Source: Rhizophagus clarus (lineage: Eukaryota > Glomeromycota > Glomeromycetes > Glomerales > Glomeraceae). From it: a stretch of DNA of 64,000 bases. This document shows positions 11,193 to 22,732 of this stretch, piece by piece. The notes beneath the pieces were generated by a model. It was not told the DNA's origin. It saw nothing but the letters and a program-made list of their open reading frames with translations, and searched no databases. Position 1 is the first letter of the stretch. The number at the start of each line of letters is the position of its first letter. Where the stretch lies: positions 434,001-498,000 of the forward strand of contig BLAL01000313.1 in NCBI GenBank assembly GCA_015698045.1. The letters run 5' to 3'. Made by a program: the position numbers and the translations under genes.

Positions 11193-14175
11193 CAAAGATC
11201 CCCGATGATTATAAAATTTCAATTTGGACTATGAGGGAATGCGCTTTTAAAGCAGGATTATTGAATTATCGTTATAGTCAAAATTTGATAGTTATAACGG
11301 AATGTATGTATTATGTGATGTATCTATTATGTTTTAATTTCGTTTTTTACTTATGGAATGTTTCTTTCTTTTTTTTTTTTTAAAAGCTGAAGCTATTGCC
11401 TTTTTTTGTATGAAGCATTTAAAAGAACATAATTTATCAGTTGGAGGCAAGTAAGAAGTACGAATAATTTTTGAATAATTAAAAATTTATTCTTTGAATA
11501 ATTATAATTTTTTTCATTAGAAAAATTTATGGTGGTTAAATGTGAGGATGATACGATAAATTTTAACGACAAGGAAGCTTTTGATAGACGAAAATCTAAG
11601 TGTAATATTAGAAGAAATTGAAAATAATTTTGGTGGTAATCTTTTGGATCAAGAAATAATTAGATTTTTAGAAGAGCAAGTTGGTGAATCGACGATTAGT
11701 CTTCTTAAAGAATGTCAGCCACAACAACTCCAATATTTACAAAATGTTATTAAATATTTCTTAATGAACTTTACCGGAATTCGATCAGAATTTAATCGTT
11801 TCGAATTCGAATTGGAAGGTGAATATAATATATTGATGAAATTATTTTCTTTATAAAAAAAAACAAAAAAATTAATCTTAAGATATATATTTTTTTTTTA
11901 GAATATTGTCCTTCTTTAGCAGAATATTGTGAAGGAAAATATCGTAATAGGATGGTTAGAAATAATTGGATTCTCGAATTAAGTTATTTAGATGCTAAAG
12001 CATTGTTGGATCCCGTTATAGAAACAATTATGCAACTAATTGATTCTTGTAATAACGATTGTTTACCTTTATCATTGGTTGGGAAATTCGCAGAATCACA
12101 ATATTTACGATCAAGAATTGAAGAAGAATTTAGTACGAGAGTGCATATACCACCTTCTCCTGAAGCTGCTATAATGAAAGGGGGTAAGAATCATAAAAAT
12201 TTTATTTTTTTTTTTTTTACTAAAAAATTGTATATGACGTTAAAATTTTACCTTTTTATTAGCTATTCTATATGGCAAGAATTATGGTATTTTTCTTTAT
12301 TTAATTTTTTTTTTTTTTTAAAAAAAAAGGAAAATTTTAAGAATATTTTTTTTTTTTAATAAAAATAATGTCAATTCAGTTAATATAAGCGATGATGGTG
12401 ATATTATTGAGAATATACAGGGTCACTTATCACAAACTATTATAAAGTTTGAAGAAGAAAAGAAAAAACTTCAGGATGAAAACAAATTGTATAACGATTT
12501 ACAGGAAAAACATAATGACTTGACTAACAAATATGGAAATTTGAATGATGAGTTCATGAAATTAGAAGCTCAAATTAAAGATATTAGGTTACAAGGACAA
12601 AGAGAAATTCAAACAACTACTGATGATCTTAATAAATATAAATCATTATGCGAAAATTTGCAAATAAAATTTGATGATGCAAATAAATATAAATTATTAT
12701 ATGAAAATTCGCAAATGAAATATAATTATAACTATAAATCATTATATGAGAAATTACAAGTAAAATATGATGATGCAACAAACAAGTACAATGAAGAGAA
12801 AAATCAGCATCAAAAAATTGTAGAAGATTTGGAAAGTAATATCAAAGAAATTGAAGATAAATATTTAAAGAATATTCAACAATTAGAAAATCAAATTAAT
12901 GAAATTAATCAACAGCATCAAAATAAAATTAAGTTGCAAGAGGAAAGAGAAAATCAAATTCAAAATAAACTTCAAGATGAAATTCAGGCATCTAATAATG
13001 ATCTTAATAATTATAAATCATTATATGATAATTTGCAAAAGAATTATAATGATGTGATGAACAAATACAATCAAGAGAAAAATCAACATCAAATAATCGT
13101 TGAAAATATGAAAATTAATATTGAAGATAAATATTTAAAAGATATTCAACAATTAGAAAATCAGATTATTGATAATGATCAACATCATCAAACCAAAATC
13201 AAGCTGCAAGAGCAACAAATCAATCAATTACAGCAATCTATAGAATTGAAAGAAACTAAATTACAAAGTTTAGAAAAAGAAAAGGATAAATTAAGCGTTA
13301 AAAATCAAAATAATACTAATTTGATAAATCAATTAGTATCTAGTCAATCAGATGACGCTGATCAAAATCAAAAGAATTTAAATAATGATATTTCAGAATT
13401 AAATAAGAATTTAAAGAAATACATAACAGATTTAGATCGAGATGTTATTGTTAATATGGAAGGAGTTAGAAAGCTTTTATTGCTTTACAAATGTCAAACT
13501 AGAATTACAAGTCAGAAGGATGATTTGTTGCTTATTCAAGCAGTTTTGCAACGTCATGTTATTGAAACGATATTTTCTGATGCAACAAAGTATTTTCAAA
13601 ACACGGGACAGTCGGGACAAGATTATCTTGAATCAGATATTATTAATAAAGCATCTTTATTATCCACATCATTAGCTAATGCCTCTAAATATCGTACTGG
13701 AAATGATGAAATAACACGTGTTGCATCGACAAAATTTCGTAAACAAATCTGTTTAATTCTTGACAATTGTGGATTTACTGATGTAAAAAGTAATACTATA
13801 TGTGAGCATCCTTTCATTACTTTTTGTAAAGAAAAACTAAACAACATTATGAATGATTTACGTATTATCAAAGATCAAGAGAAAATTGCAGTTGAGAACC
13901 TGGCAGCAACTATAATTCGTGAGATTATAAAGATATTTTGGTTTAGACTAAAAGTTTATGAATCTTTCGTTGTACAATATGTTTGGATTCCATATAATGC
14001 TAAAGTGGATGGAAAATTTATGGAAGGTGAAAATTTTGCTGATGTTGATAATGAAAATTTGTATGTTGATTTATGCTACTTTCCTTTAATTGGAAGAGAT
14101 CTTACATCAAACAACCATAAAGTTTACGCTCCTGCAAAAGTCTTTATTCGAAAAAATCAACAACAAATTCAATAA
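10563..14175 (+). CDS. Hsp70-like ATPase head, coiled coil, C-terminal module; frameshifted copy
   Basis: Nine exons: 10563-10593, 10675-10694, 10775-11101, 11198-11303, 11387-11446, 11521-11818, 11902-12183, 12263-12286, 12380-14175. The head shows Hsp70/actin-like ATPase marks: VVVGIELGTTHS (phosphate 1), IPDDY...AGLL, SEAIAFFCMKHL, then LSLVGKFAESQYLRSRI and AILYGKNYG near its end, closest in style to the Hsp70-12A group. The phosphate-2 motif is degenerate (KCEDDT). A long KLQ/NQ-rich coiled coil (12.4-13.4 kb) and a ~255-aa helical module follow. The exon 5 donor is GC-AG (GAG then GCAAGT). Exon 6 has one extra base near 11555-11570 relative to the paralogue at 18502, and the exon lengths sum to 3n+1, so the frame breaks there. 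Either a young pseudogene or an assembly error. No substrate-binding domain of a true chaperone. Confidence 0.78.
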
Positions 14176-15329
14176 TTTAATGAAGTAGGAATAAATTAAT
14201 TTATAATTTCAGTTATGAAATTTCACACGATCTTAAAAAAAAAAATATTATTAAAAGAAAATATAGCTTTTTGTTTTGTTTTTTGTTTAACATGACAATA
14301 TTGTACTAATATTTTATCTATATACATTACTTTTCCTTTGCTTATTTCTTATATACTATAAGTATCTAGTTATAATGAATAGTCTCTTCCCTTTCCTAAT
14401 TCTTTTTGATAATACATTATATGTTTCCATATGATTATATAAATTATAAACCATATTCCAAGAATCCATTTTTATGGATCGCGTCCAGATTCACTACAAT
14501 AAATAAAGTTTTGATGCCCGTATTTGTAGTTTCCAATACATACCACTATAGTCTATAGGAATGTTAAACGGTCCGGCCCTAGGACCGATTTTGGACCGGT
14601 GCGGTCCTATAAAACTGATAATGATTAAAAGTCAAATATTTTGCGTTAACTTTTGAACTCTATGTTTCGGTGTCTCTCGAACTACAAAAACGTGGTTAGT
14701 TTGAAAAAAGATTATATACAAAAAAAAAGAGATGCAGAAAAAATTATTTTTTATATATATAACCAGTATATATATATAGGATCGATTTATAGGATCGATT
14801 TCATCATAATATGCGCAAATTTCTTTTTATGAATACATACGAGTCAGGTTATTCTATTTGTCTCGTTGATAAAAAGTAAAGATAATTCGTTCGAAACCAA
14901 AACAGTATTATTTTATTTTATCGAATTTTTCATAGAAACAATTGGAGACAGAAGGTAAGTTTCGCGTAATGATGCTTTTATGAGCGTTTTCTTTACTTAT
15001 ATACCTTTTATTAGAACGACTCTAATTAGAAAAAGTTTTTGTATAATAGATATCTTTTAAGAATTTTTTTTTGTCAATATTTTAACAAAGCGGTTGTTGG
15101 TCCTTTAAGTGGTCATTGATTCGCATCAGAGATTCGAGATACACAAATGACTGATATATACTTCTTTTATCAATTTGGCTTTTTCCTACTTTAGGAACGG
15201 CGGCAATAGTATGGATTTGTTTATTAACTTGTGCTGGTTTGTAAATAATGACTAGAAGATATTAAAATAATAAATCTTCCACCACCATTCCACTCATCAA
15301 AGCTCCCAATAATTGTGTTGCGTTATAAA
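14176..15329. other. Intergenic with a hAT-like end and a dispersed leader-like block
   Basis: TAGGAATGTTAAACGGTCCG starts at 14556 and is followed by GGACCG-rich sequence to about 14640; it resembles the left end of the hAT-like element at 57681, but no partner end was found. At 14935-15020 a block (GTAAGTTTCGCGTAATGATG then TTTTATGAGCG) resembles one at about 32680-32740 and could be a copied 5' leader with its intron donor. No open gene. Confidence 0.45.
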
Positions 15330-15795
15330 ATCTCTCCAACTATCTCTTCTTCTCTAGTAAGTTTTTCGCGCGCTGCTTTTATTGCATCCTCCATTATTTT
15401 ATCCTCATATTCCTTCTTTCCTCTTCTCTAATCGCTCGTGCTTTCTGCTTGATCTTTCAGATTCTTTCAGTAAGCTGTTTAGTTGTATAAATTTCTCTTA
15501 TATTGGTTACCTAAAACAATAATAATTGCCTTGACATCAAAAGCACATTTATGAATAATTTTCTGATTTCTTTAAGCGAATCTTTTCTTTAAGTATCAAA
15601 AATTCCGGGTGTGTCAATTATGTCATACATACTGCCATTAATTAATACTGTTTCTACTTGGCATTTTCCGTTTCTGAATAAAATGAATTCCAAATAATGC
15701 AATAATCACTTACCAATTTGACTGAAACATAAAAAAGCTCATTTTTATGTCTGTCAAGAAGTAGGTTACAGAGTGTACTTTTCCCGCATAAGTTT
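15330..15795 (-). pseudogene. Decayed AIG1/GIMAP-type GTPase
   Basis: Reading the minus strand from about 15795: LCGKSTLCNLLL (Walker A core), a GTAAGT donor after 15709, then after an acceptor KCQVETVLINGS and YDIIDTPGIFDT (G3 box DTPG). The frame then stops (TAA right after FDT). One frame later it continues as IIHKCAFDVKAIIIVLG, followed by a charged KEYEDKIMEDAIKAAREKL helix that also ends in a stop. The same order (P-loop, intron, IIDTPGIYA, KCAYGIKAILFVLG) is seen in the intact gene at 24025, so this is a broken member of the same family on the opposite strand. The 5' exon and most of the coil were not found. Confidence 0.75.
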
Positions 15796-17090
15796 AAACT
15801 ACTTTAAAGTACAAATAAAATCATCATCTGATTAAAATATATCATTGTATCAACATTGCCTCACTGGGAATATTTAGAAAATTTTAGAGAATGAACATAT
15901 TGTATTACTTGAACCATGTCGAAAAACAACAATTATACATACTATTAATATCTGAAAAATAGAATATGTTGCAAAGTTACACTTGTTAAATTAGGCTAAC
16001 TTCATTCATTAAAATTTATTAAAATTTATTAATGAAAAAAGAACTTATTTTACAGAACTTATTTTCATTATTTTTTAAGTAACTGAGTTGTGAAACTTTT
16101 CACTGGCATTATTTCTTACTGTGGAAATATTAATAATTACCTAATAAGTATTAAATATTTTAATTATCTTTGTTAATCAAATATTTTTCCTAAGAAAAAT
16201 TTCGAAATTTTCGGAATTCCATGCAATCTGAAAGAAATAATTTACCCTTGAGAATTATCTTTTTGGTTTTGTGACTTGTACGTTTATTTATATTTATAGA
16301 ATATCTATTGATTTATTTACGTTATATAATTACCACCCCCTTCTTGAGAAAATAGGTTTATGCTTACTAAAGGAAAAGGAGATATTATAATGTACAAATG
16401 TTAAATTACTTTTTTAATAAGTTAAAATTTTATGATATGATGAAAAAAAAATGTCAAATTACTTTTTTAAGATTTAGTAACATGCAAATCAAAGATTTAT
16501 CTCGCATCATATTTTTTTTGATGTATTGATAAAAACTAACATGCAAAAAATAAGAACAATACTTTAGAATGATCCCTCCCACCAGGACAAATAAATTAAA
16601 GCGTACCAGGACACTAAATTGCATAGAAAAAATTAGAGTATTGACAATAATAGTATTTTATAAACTAAGTAAAAGTAAATAACACTGAAATTTAAATTTT
16701 TTTTTTATTTTTAATCCTACAAAATAAAAAACTATGTCGCTCAGTTTTTTTTGCTATTTATTTTATTTATTGTTTATTTAATTAAATGTCTATGTACAAG
16801 CAACAGCTAAAATCTGAAAAGGGTAATTCCGAAAATTTCAGAAATTTCTTATACTATATCTCTCTACGTCATGATTTATAATCAAATAGCATAGCCACAA
16901 TTGTTGAACCGATTTCTTTTTTTGTATAACTACCAAAATTAGTGAAATTCCAGATTAAATATATACAATATATACATAAAAGGAGTGTTGTACAAATTAA
17001 CGTATAAAACGTTATTATTTTCTTTTTAATCTTGCTTAATTTTTTTTTCCTAAACGAATATTCTTGAGGTTGTTTCTTTTATTTATAATA
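15796..17090. other. Intergenic AT-rich stretch
   Basis: No gene, no clear repeat. Composition is uniform AT-rich sequence with short homopolymers. Confidence 0.45.
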
Positions 17091-17940
17091 TAGACAAATC
17101 AATGTTCACGGCTATCTTATGGTTAAAGACAAAAAGAAAACAATTCATATTATTAGTATTATGAAAAATGGGATCAACTACGATGCGATGGACAAGCTAT
17201 AATCATATCATACCATATTTACTGAAGATCAAACATCATCTAATATTCAGTTGGATAATGATCAATCACAACCATGCTGGAGAAACAGGCTATTTAAAAG
17301 GTCTCAATTTATTTAAAGAAAACAGATGACCAACTTGTACAAGTATAGTTAATTTACCAAACTGTTAAACGAGATAATTTTTCAGCAGAACCACAATATT
17401 TTACTATTCCTGAAAATACGCAAAAACTTTAAATGGTTCTGGATTATGGATGGAACATTCAAGACGGTTTTAACTATATCTAAACAAATCTATACAATTT
17501 ACAGAAGTGTTGGAGGAAATGAAACCTCACAAATAATGCCTCTAGATTTCTAGTTTTAGCAGATTTTGAACGAGCTGTCATTAATGCTATCTTGTCATTT
17601 CCATTTATCTCAAAATATATATCATGAAGTACAAGCCCTTGGCCTTACTGCTCAATATGCAATACAAGTCAATATATCATGGAATGGTTTGAAACCTATT
17701 ATATTTGTAAAGAATAATCTGCAGATTAAGAAATGGAATTTTTCTTTTTCATTGTGATCAGACACTGACAGCATTGAGTGTACTCTTTAAAGAACTTAAA
17801 ATTCAGTCGAGGCATGACATAGGAGATGGGGAGCATTTTGTAGGTCGTGCACATGTAGGAGTATTCAAAATTATAAGAGAAATATAAAATGAGTGGCATT
17901 AAGTTGAGCTTATCATTTATGACACTCTTAAGAATTGATT
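17091..17940 (+). pseudogene. Decayed MULE-type (Mutator-like) transposase
   Basis: Conceptual fragments in shifting frames give a recognisable MULE order: DHNHAGETGYLKGL, then WIMDGTFKTV with KQIYTIYRSVGG (around 17445-17520), then LADFERAVINAI (around 17555), then CHFHLSQNIYHEVQALGL (around 17590-17645). DGTF, the DFE acidic block and CxFHLSQ are hallmarks of MULE transposases with the hAT/MULE fold. Several stops and frameshifts interrupt it, so it is inactive. The only long open stretch is 17566-17757. No terminal inverted repeats were located. Confidence 0.75.
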
Positions 17941-18501
17941 CAATATTGTGGTTGTGGACGTGAAAATAGATTTAAACAGTTGAATTTCGGAATAACTCAT
18001 TACACATAATATTTCATTTAGTAGGCTTATAAACAACTTTAATCTTAACCGTTATATTAAATACTTCTTTACATGATTTATTATATATTATATCATAGAA
18101 ATTTTCTAAATAAAAAATATAATAAACAGTACTATGATATAATATTCAATATATTAAAAATTTGTATTTAGTGTTTATTATATTCTGAAATAATGAGCAA
18201 CAAAAATAATAAAAAATGCAAAAAACCTGTCTTTTTATTATGAAAGATTATTTATTTAGCATTTGTTGGTGAAATAACCCTGTCAGAGAAATGGTCATTG
18301 TTGGTGAAATGATCTTTAGCGAAACTGATTGTCGATCGGTAAGTCGAGATGATTTGCAATAATATATTCGGGTAAATTATACCCCGAATATATCAGAGCA
18401 TATGTAAGTGCATAACTGCACATGTAAAAAATTTTAGTTTTTTGAATGAATGAATAAACTCGTTTATAAAGCAATTCTTACTAATATTATTCTGATAAAA
18501 C
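17941..18501. other. Intergenic upstream of Hsp70-like gene 2
   Basis: AT-rich spacer with no gene; the last 100-150 bp probably includes the promoter and leader of the gene at 18502. A short inverted repeat ATATTCGGG/CCCGAATAT lies at about 18363-18391. Confidence 0.4.
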
Positions 18502-20823
18502 ATGTCTCGAAGTGCTAATTATCGATTTGTTGTCGGTATCGGTAAGTCTAAGACGTTTGTTTGTATCCATTTATTCATTTTATTATTATTTTGCTGCTAA
18601 ATTTTCTTTATGAATGTTAGAATTAGGAACAACTCATTCTGTACGTTTTAATTGCATCTATTATAATTTTACTATTGTAAATTTATAAGTTTTTCTTTTT
18701 TTTTAAGGGATTTGGATATGCGCATATGAGTTTATCGAAAAACATTACTATTTATGTTGACTGGAATGATGGCGCAAAAGTTAAAGTTCCAACAGTATTA
18801 TCATATGATGATAAATATAAGAATGTGCAATTATGGGGGCTTCCAGCATTAGTAGAGCTGGAAGAGAGAAAAATTGGAAGAGCACAAAATATTAGTAATC
18901 CCAAAAGAAAACATCTTGAATTATTTAAGTTACTTTTAGATAAAATGGAAATTGAACCAACTTTATCCCACGAAAAGGTTATTACAGATTACCTCCACAA
19001 ATTGGGAGAAGTTGTAAAAGAAGCGATATGTGGGCATTGGAAGAATTGGAAGGAAGCTTTTATCGTCTTAACGGTAAATAATTTTAACGTTTTGTTAGTT
19101 TTCTTTGAAATTTGATTATATTTAGTTTTAATAAATAATTAGGTTCCCGATAATTATAAAATTTCGGAGAGGACCATGAGGAAATGCGTTATTAGAGCAG
19201 GGCTATTAAGCGATGATTGTAGACAGAATTTTAAACTTATAACAGAATGTATGTATTATGTAGTACGTTTATTATGTGATAATTGGATATTACTTATAAA
19301 TTATAATTATATCTTTTTGAAGCTGAGGCTATTGCCCTTTTTTGTACGAAATATTTAAAGCAACATAATTTATCGGTTGGAGGTGAGTCCAAAAAGTACA
19401 AATAATTTCTTGAATAATACAAAAATTTTATTATTTGTATTTTATTTGTTAGAAAAATTTATTATAGTTGAATGTGAAGACGCTACAATAAAATTAACAA
19501 CAAGACAGCTTTCGATAGATGAAAAATTAAGTGATATATTAGAAAAAATTGAGGATAGTAATTGTGGTGGTAATTTTGTATATCAGAAATTTCTTAAATT
19601 TTTAGAACATGAAGTTGGTTCAACTTCAATTAATCTTTTTGGGGAAAATCATCCACAACAACTCAAACATTTACAAAGTAAATTTAAGCGTGACATCATG
19701 ATGAGATTTACTGGAGTTCAATCAGAATTTGATCCTGATGTTTATTTTGATTTGGAAGGTAATGTGATATTGATGAGTTATTTTTTCTTAAAAAAAAAAA
19801 ATTATTTAAAATACTTACTATTTTATGAATTTTTTTTTTTTTTTTAGAATATTGTCCAGCTTTAATACGATATTGTGAAGGAGAATATCGTGCTAATATG
19901 ATTGAAGCTGATTGGTCAATTTATTTAGGATTTGAAGATGTTAAAGCAATGTTCGATCCCATTATAAAAAGGATTATACAACTAATTGATTCTCAATTAC
20001 GTTTATGCAATAATGGTTGTTTTGCTTTATTATTGATTGGCGAATTGGGAAGATCAAAGTATTTACAATTAAGAATCAAGGAAAAGTTTAGTGAAAGAGT
20101 ACAACTTATTCATATACCACCTTTTTCTGAAGATATTATAATAAAAGGGGGTAAGTGTAGTTTATTAAAAATCTTTTTTTAATTAAAATCTAATGATAAT
20201 ATTGAAATTTTACTTTTTTATTAGCTGTTCAATACGGCTTGAATTACGGTAAGATTTTTTATTCGTTAATTTGTTTTATATATTTATTTTTTTTTTAAAA
20301 ATTTAAATAATGATCCTTTAAATAATGTTAATCCAGGTGAAATTTATAGCAATAATAATATTCAAGATACAAGCAAAAAGCTTAAAGAAGAAAAGGAAAA
20401 TCTTCAAATTGCACTTAAAGAATTAAATGAAAAACTTCAAAGTGCATTTAAAGAAGAAAAGGAAAAACTACAACGTACACTTAAAGAAGAAAAGGAAAAA
20501 CTTCAAAGTGCACTTAAAGAAGAGGAGGAAAAACTTAATGATGCAAACCAATTATATAATAATTTACAAGAAGAACATGATAATTTAATGAGAAAATACA
20601 ATGAAAAGGCGAATCAACATCAAATGATTGTTGAAAATTTAAAAAATGATATTAAAGTACTTCGAGATGAAGTTCTAGTATCAAATAATAACTTTGATAA
20701 ATATAAGTCATTATATGATAGTTTGAAAGAAGAATACAATGATGCAACAAGCAAATATGAAGAAGAGACAAATAAACATCTAAATATTATTGAAAATTTA
20801 AAGATGAATATCCAACAATTATA

Positions 20824-20859
<36 letters not shown>

Positions 20860-22732
20860 TGTATGTATATATATTAATCAACAACATCAAAGCAGAATTA
20901 AGTTACAAGAGCAAAGAGAAAATCAAATGCAAAATAAACTTCAGGAAAAAATTCGAACATCTAATGATGATCTTAATAAATATCAATTATTATATGAAAA
21001 TTTGCAAATAAAATATGATGATACAACGAACAAATACAATCAAGAGAAAAATCAACATCAAAAAATTATTGAAAATTTGGAAAGCAATATTAAAGAAATT
21101 GAAGATAAATATTTAAAGAATATACAACAATTAGAAAATCAGATTAATGATATTAGTCAACAGCATCAAAGTAAAATTAAGTTACAAGAGCAAAGAGAGA
21201 ATCAAATGCAAAATAGACTTCAAGATGAAATTCGAGCATCTAATAATGATCTTAATAAATATAAATTATTATACGAAAATTTGCAAATAAATTATGATGA
21301 TGCAACGAACAAGTACAATGAAGAGAAAAATCATCATCAAAAAATTGTTGAAAATTTGGAAAATAATATCAAAGAAATTGAAGATAAATATTTAAAGAAT
21401 ATTCAACAATTAGAAAATCAAATTAATGATCTTAATCGACAGCATCAAAGTAAAATTAAGTTACAAGAACAAAGAGAAAATCAAATGCAAAATAAACTTC
21501 AAAATGAAATTCAGGCATCTAATAATGATCTTAATAATTATAAATTATTATACGATAATTTGCAAAAAAATCATGATGATGTAATGAACAAATACAATGA
21601 AGAGAAAATTCATCATCAAATTATCGTTGAAAATATGAAAATTGATTTCAAAGAAACTAAAGATAAATATTTAAAGAATATTCAACAATTAGAAAATCAG
21701 ATTAGTGATATTAATCAACAACATCAAACCAAAATCAAACTGCAAGAGCAACAAATTAATCAATTACAACAATCTATAGAATTGAAAGAAACTCAATTAC
21801 AAAGTTTAGAAAAAGAAAAGGATGAACTAAATGCTGAAAATGATAGTCTATATCAAAGAAATACCAATTTGACAAATCAATTAGAAAATACTTTATCTGA
21901 TCAATCAGATGACGCTGATCAAAACCAAAATTACGTTATGAATTTAAATAATGATATTTCAGAATTAAATAATAATTTAAAGGAATATGTAACAGAATTA
22001 AATCAAGATGTTATTGTGAACATAGAAGAAATTAGAAAACTTTTATTACTTTACAAATGTCCAACTAAAATTACAAATCAGAAGGATTGTTTGTTACTTA
22101 TTCAAGCAGTTTTGCAACGTCATATTATTGAAACGATATTTTCTGATGCAACAAAGTACTTTCAAAGTACAGGAAAGTCAGGACAAGATTATCTTGAATC
22201 AGATATTATTAATAAAGCATCTTTGTTATCCACATTATTAGCTAATGCTTCTAAATATCGTACTGGAAGTGATGAAATAATACGCGTTGCATCAACAAAT
22301 TTACATAAACAAGTTTATTTGATTCTTGATAATTGTGGATTTACTGATATAAAAAGTAATACTATATTTGAGCATCCTTTCATCACTTTTTGTAAGAAAA
22401 AATTAAACAACACTATGAATGAATTACGTATTATTAAAGGTCAGCAAGAGAAAATTGCAGTTGAGAACTTGGCAGCAACTATAATTCGCGAAGTTATAAA
22501 GATATTTTGGTTCAGACTAAAAGTATATGAACCTTTTGTTCTACAATATGTTTGGATTCCATATAATGCTAAGGTGAATGAAAAATTTATGGAAGGAGAA
22601 AATTTTGATGATAATGATAATGAAAATTTGTATGTAGATTTGTGTTACTTTCCTTTAATTGGAAGAGATTTTACATCAAACAACCATAAAGTTTACGTTC
22701 CTGCAAAAGTTTTTGTACGAAAAAATCAGTAA
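18502..22732 (+). CDS. Hsp70-like ATPase head with long coiled coil and C-terminal module (intact)
   Basis: Nine exons: 18502-18541, 18621-18640, 18708-19073, 19143-19248, 19323-19382, 19453-19758, 19848-20150, 20225-20248, 20337-22732, all GT-AG, adding to 1206 aa with no stop. Residues ~1-408 form an Hsp70/actin-like ATPase head: FVVGIELGTTHS, VPDNYKISERTMRK, EAIALFCTKYL, EKFIIVECEDATIK at the phosphate-2 position, LLIGELGRSKYLQLRI, AVQYGLNYG. The last glycine-rich motif lacks the usual GGF. Residues ~409-950 are a coiled coil made of near-identical ~70-residue repeats (KYKLLYENLQ, KIKLQEQREN, EIEDKYLKNIQQLENQI). Residues ~950-1206 are a helical module shared with 10563 and 24025. An in-frame ATGT microsatellite interrupts the coil. 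No signal peptide; cytosolic. It resembles Hsp70-12A heads, but with no chaperone substrate domain the role may be sensing or scaffolding (inference). Confidence 0.87.
20821..20874 (+). repeat. ATGT/AT microsatellite inside the coiled-coil coding sequence
   Basis: AT repeats, about eight ATGT units, then AT repeats again, within the last exon of the Hsp70-like gene. It is read in frame as alternating Tyr, Met, Val and Cys (MYVCMYVC), replacing the heptads expected there. Sequence on both sides matches the coil consensus. A 4-bp unit changes frame unless units change in threes, so this is a possible on/off switch. Confidence 0.9.

Noticed and set aside
13442-13871. Extra open frames on both strands inside the 10563 gene
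   Set aside because: Shadows of the C-terminal module coding sequence.
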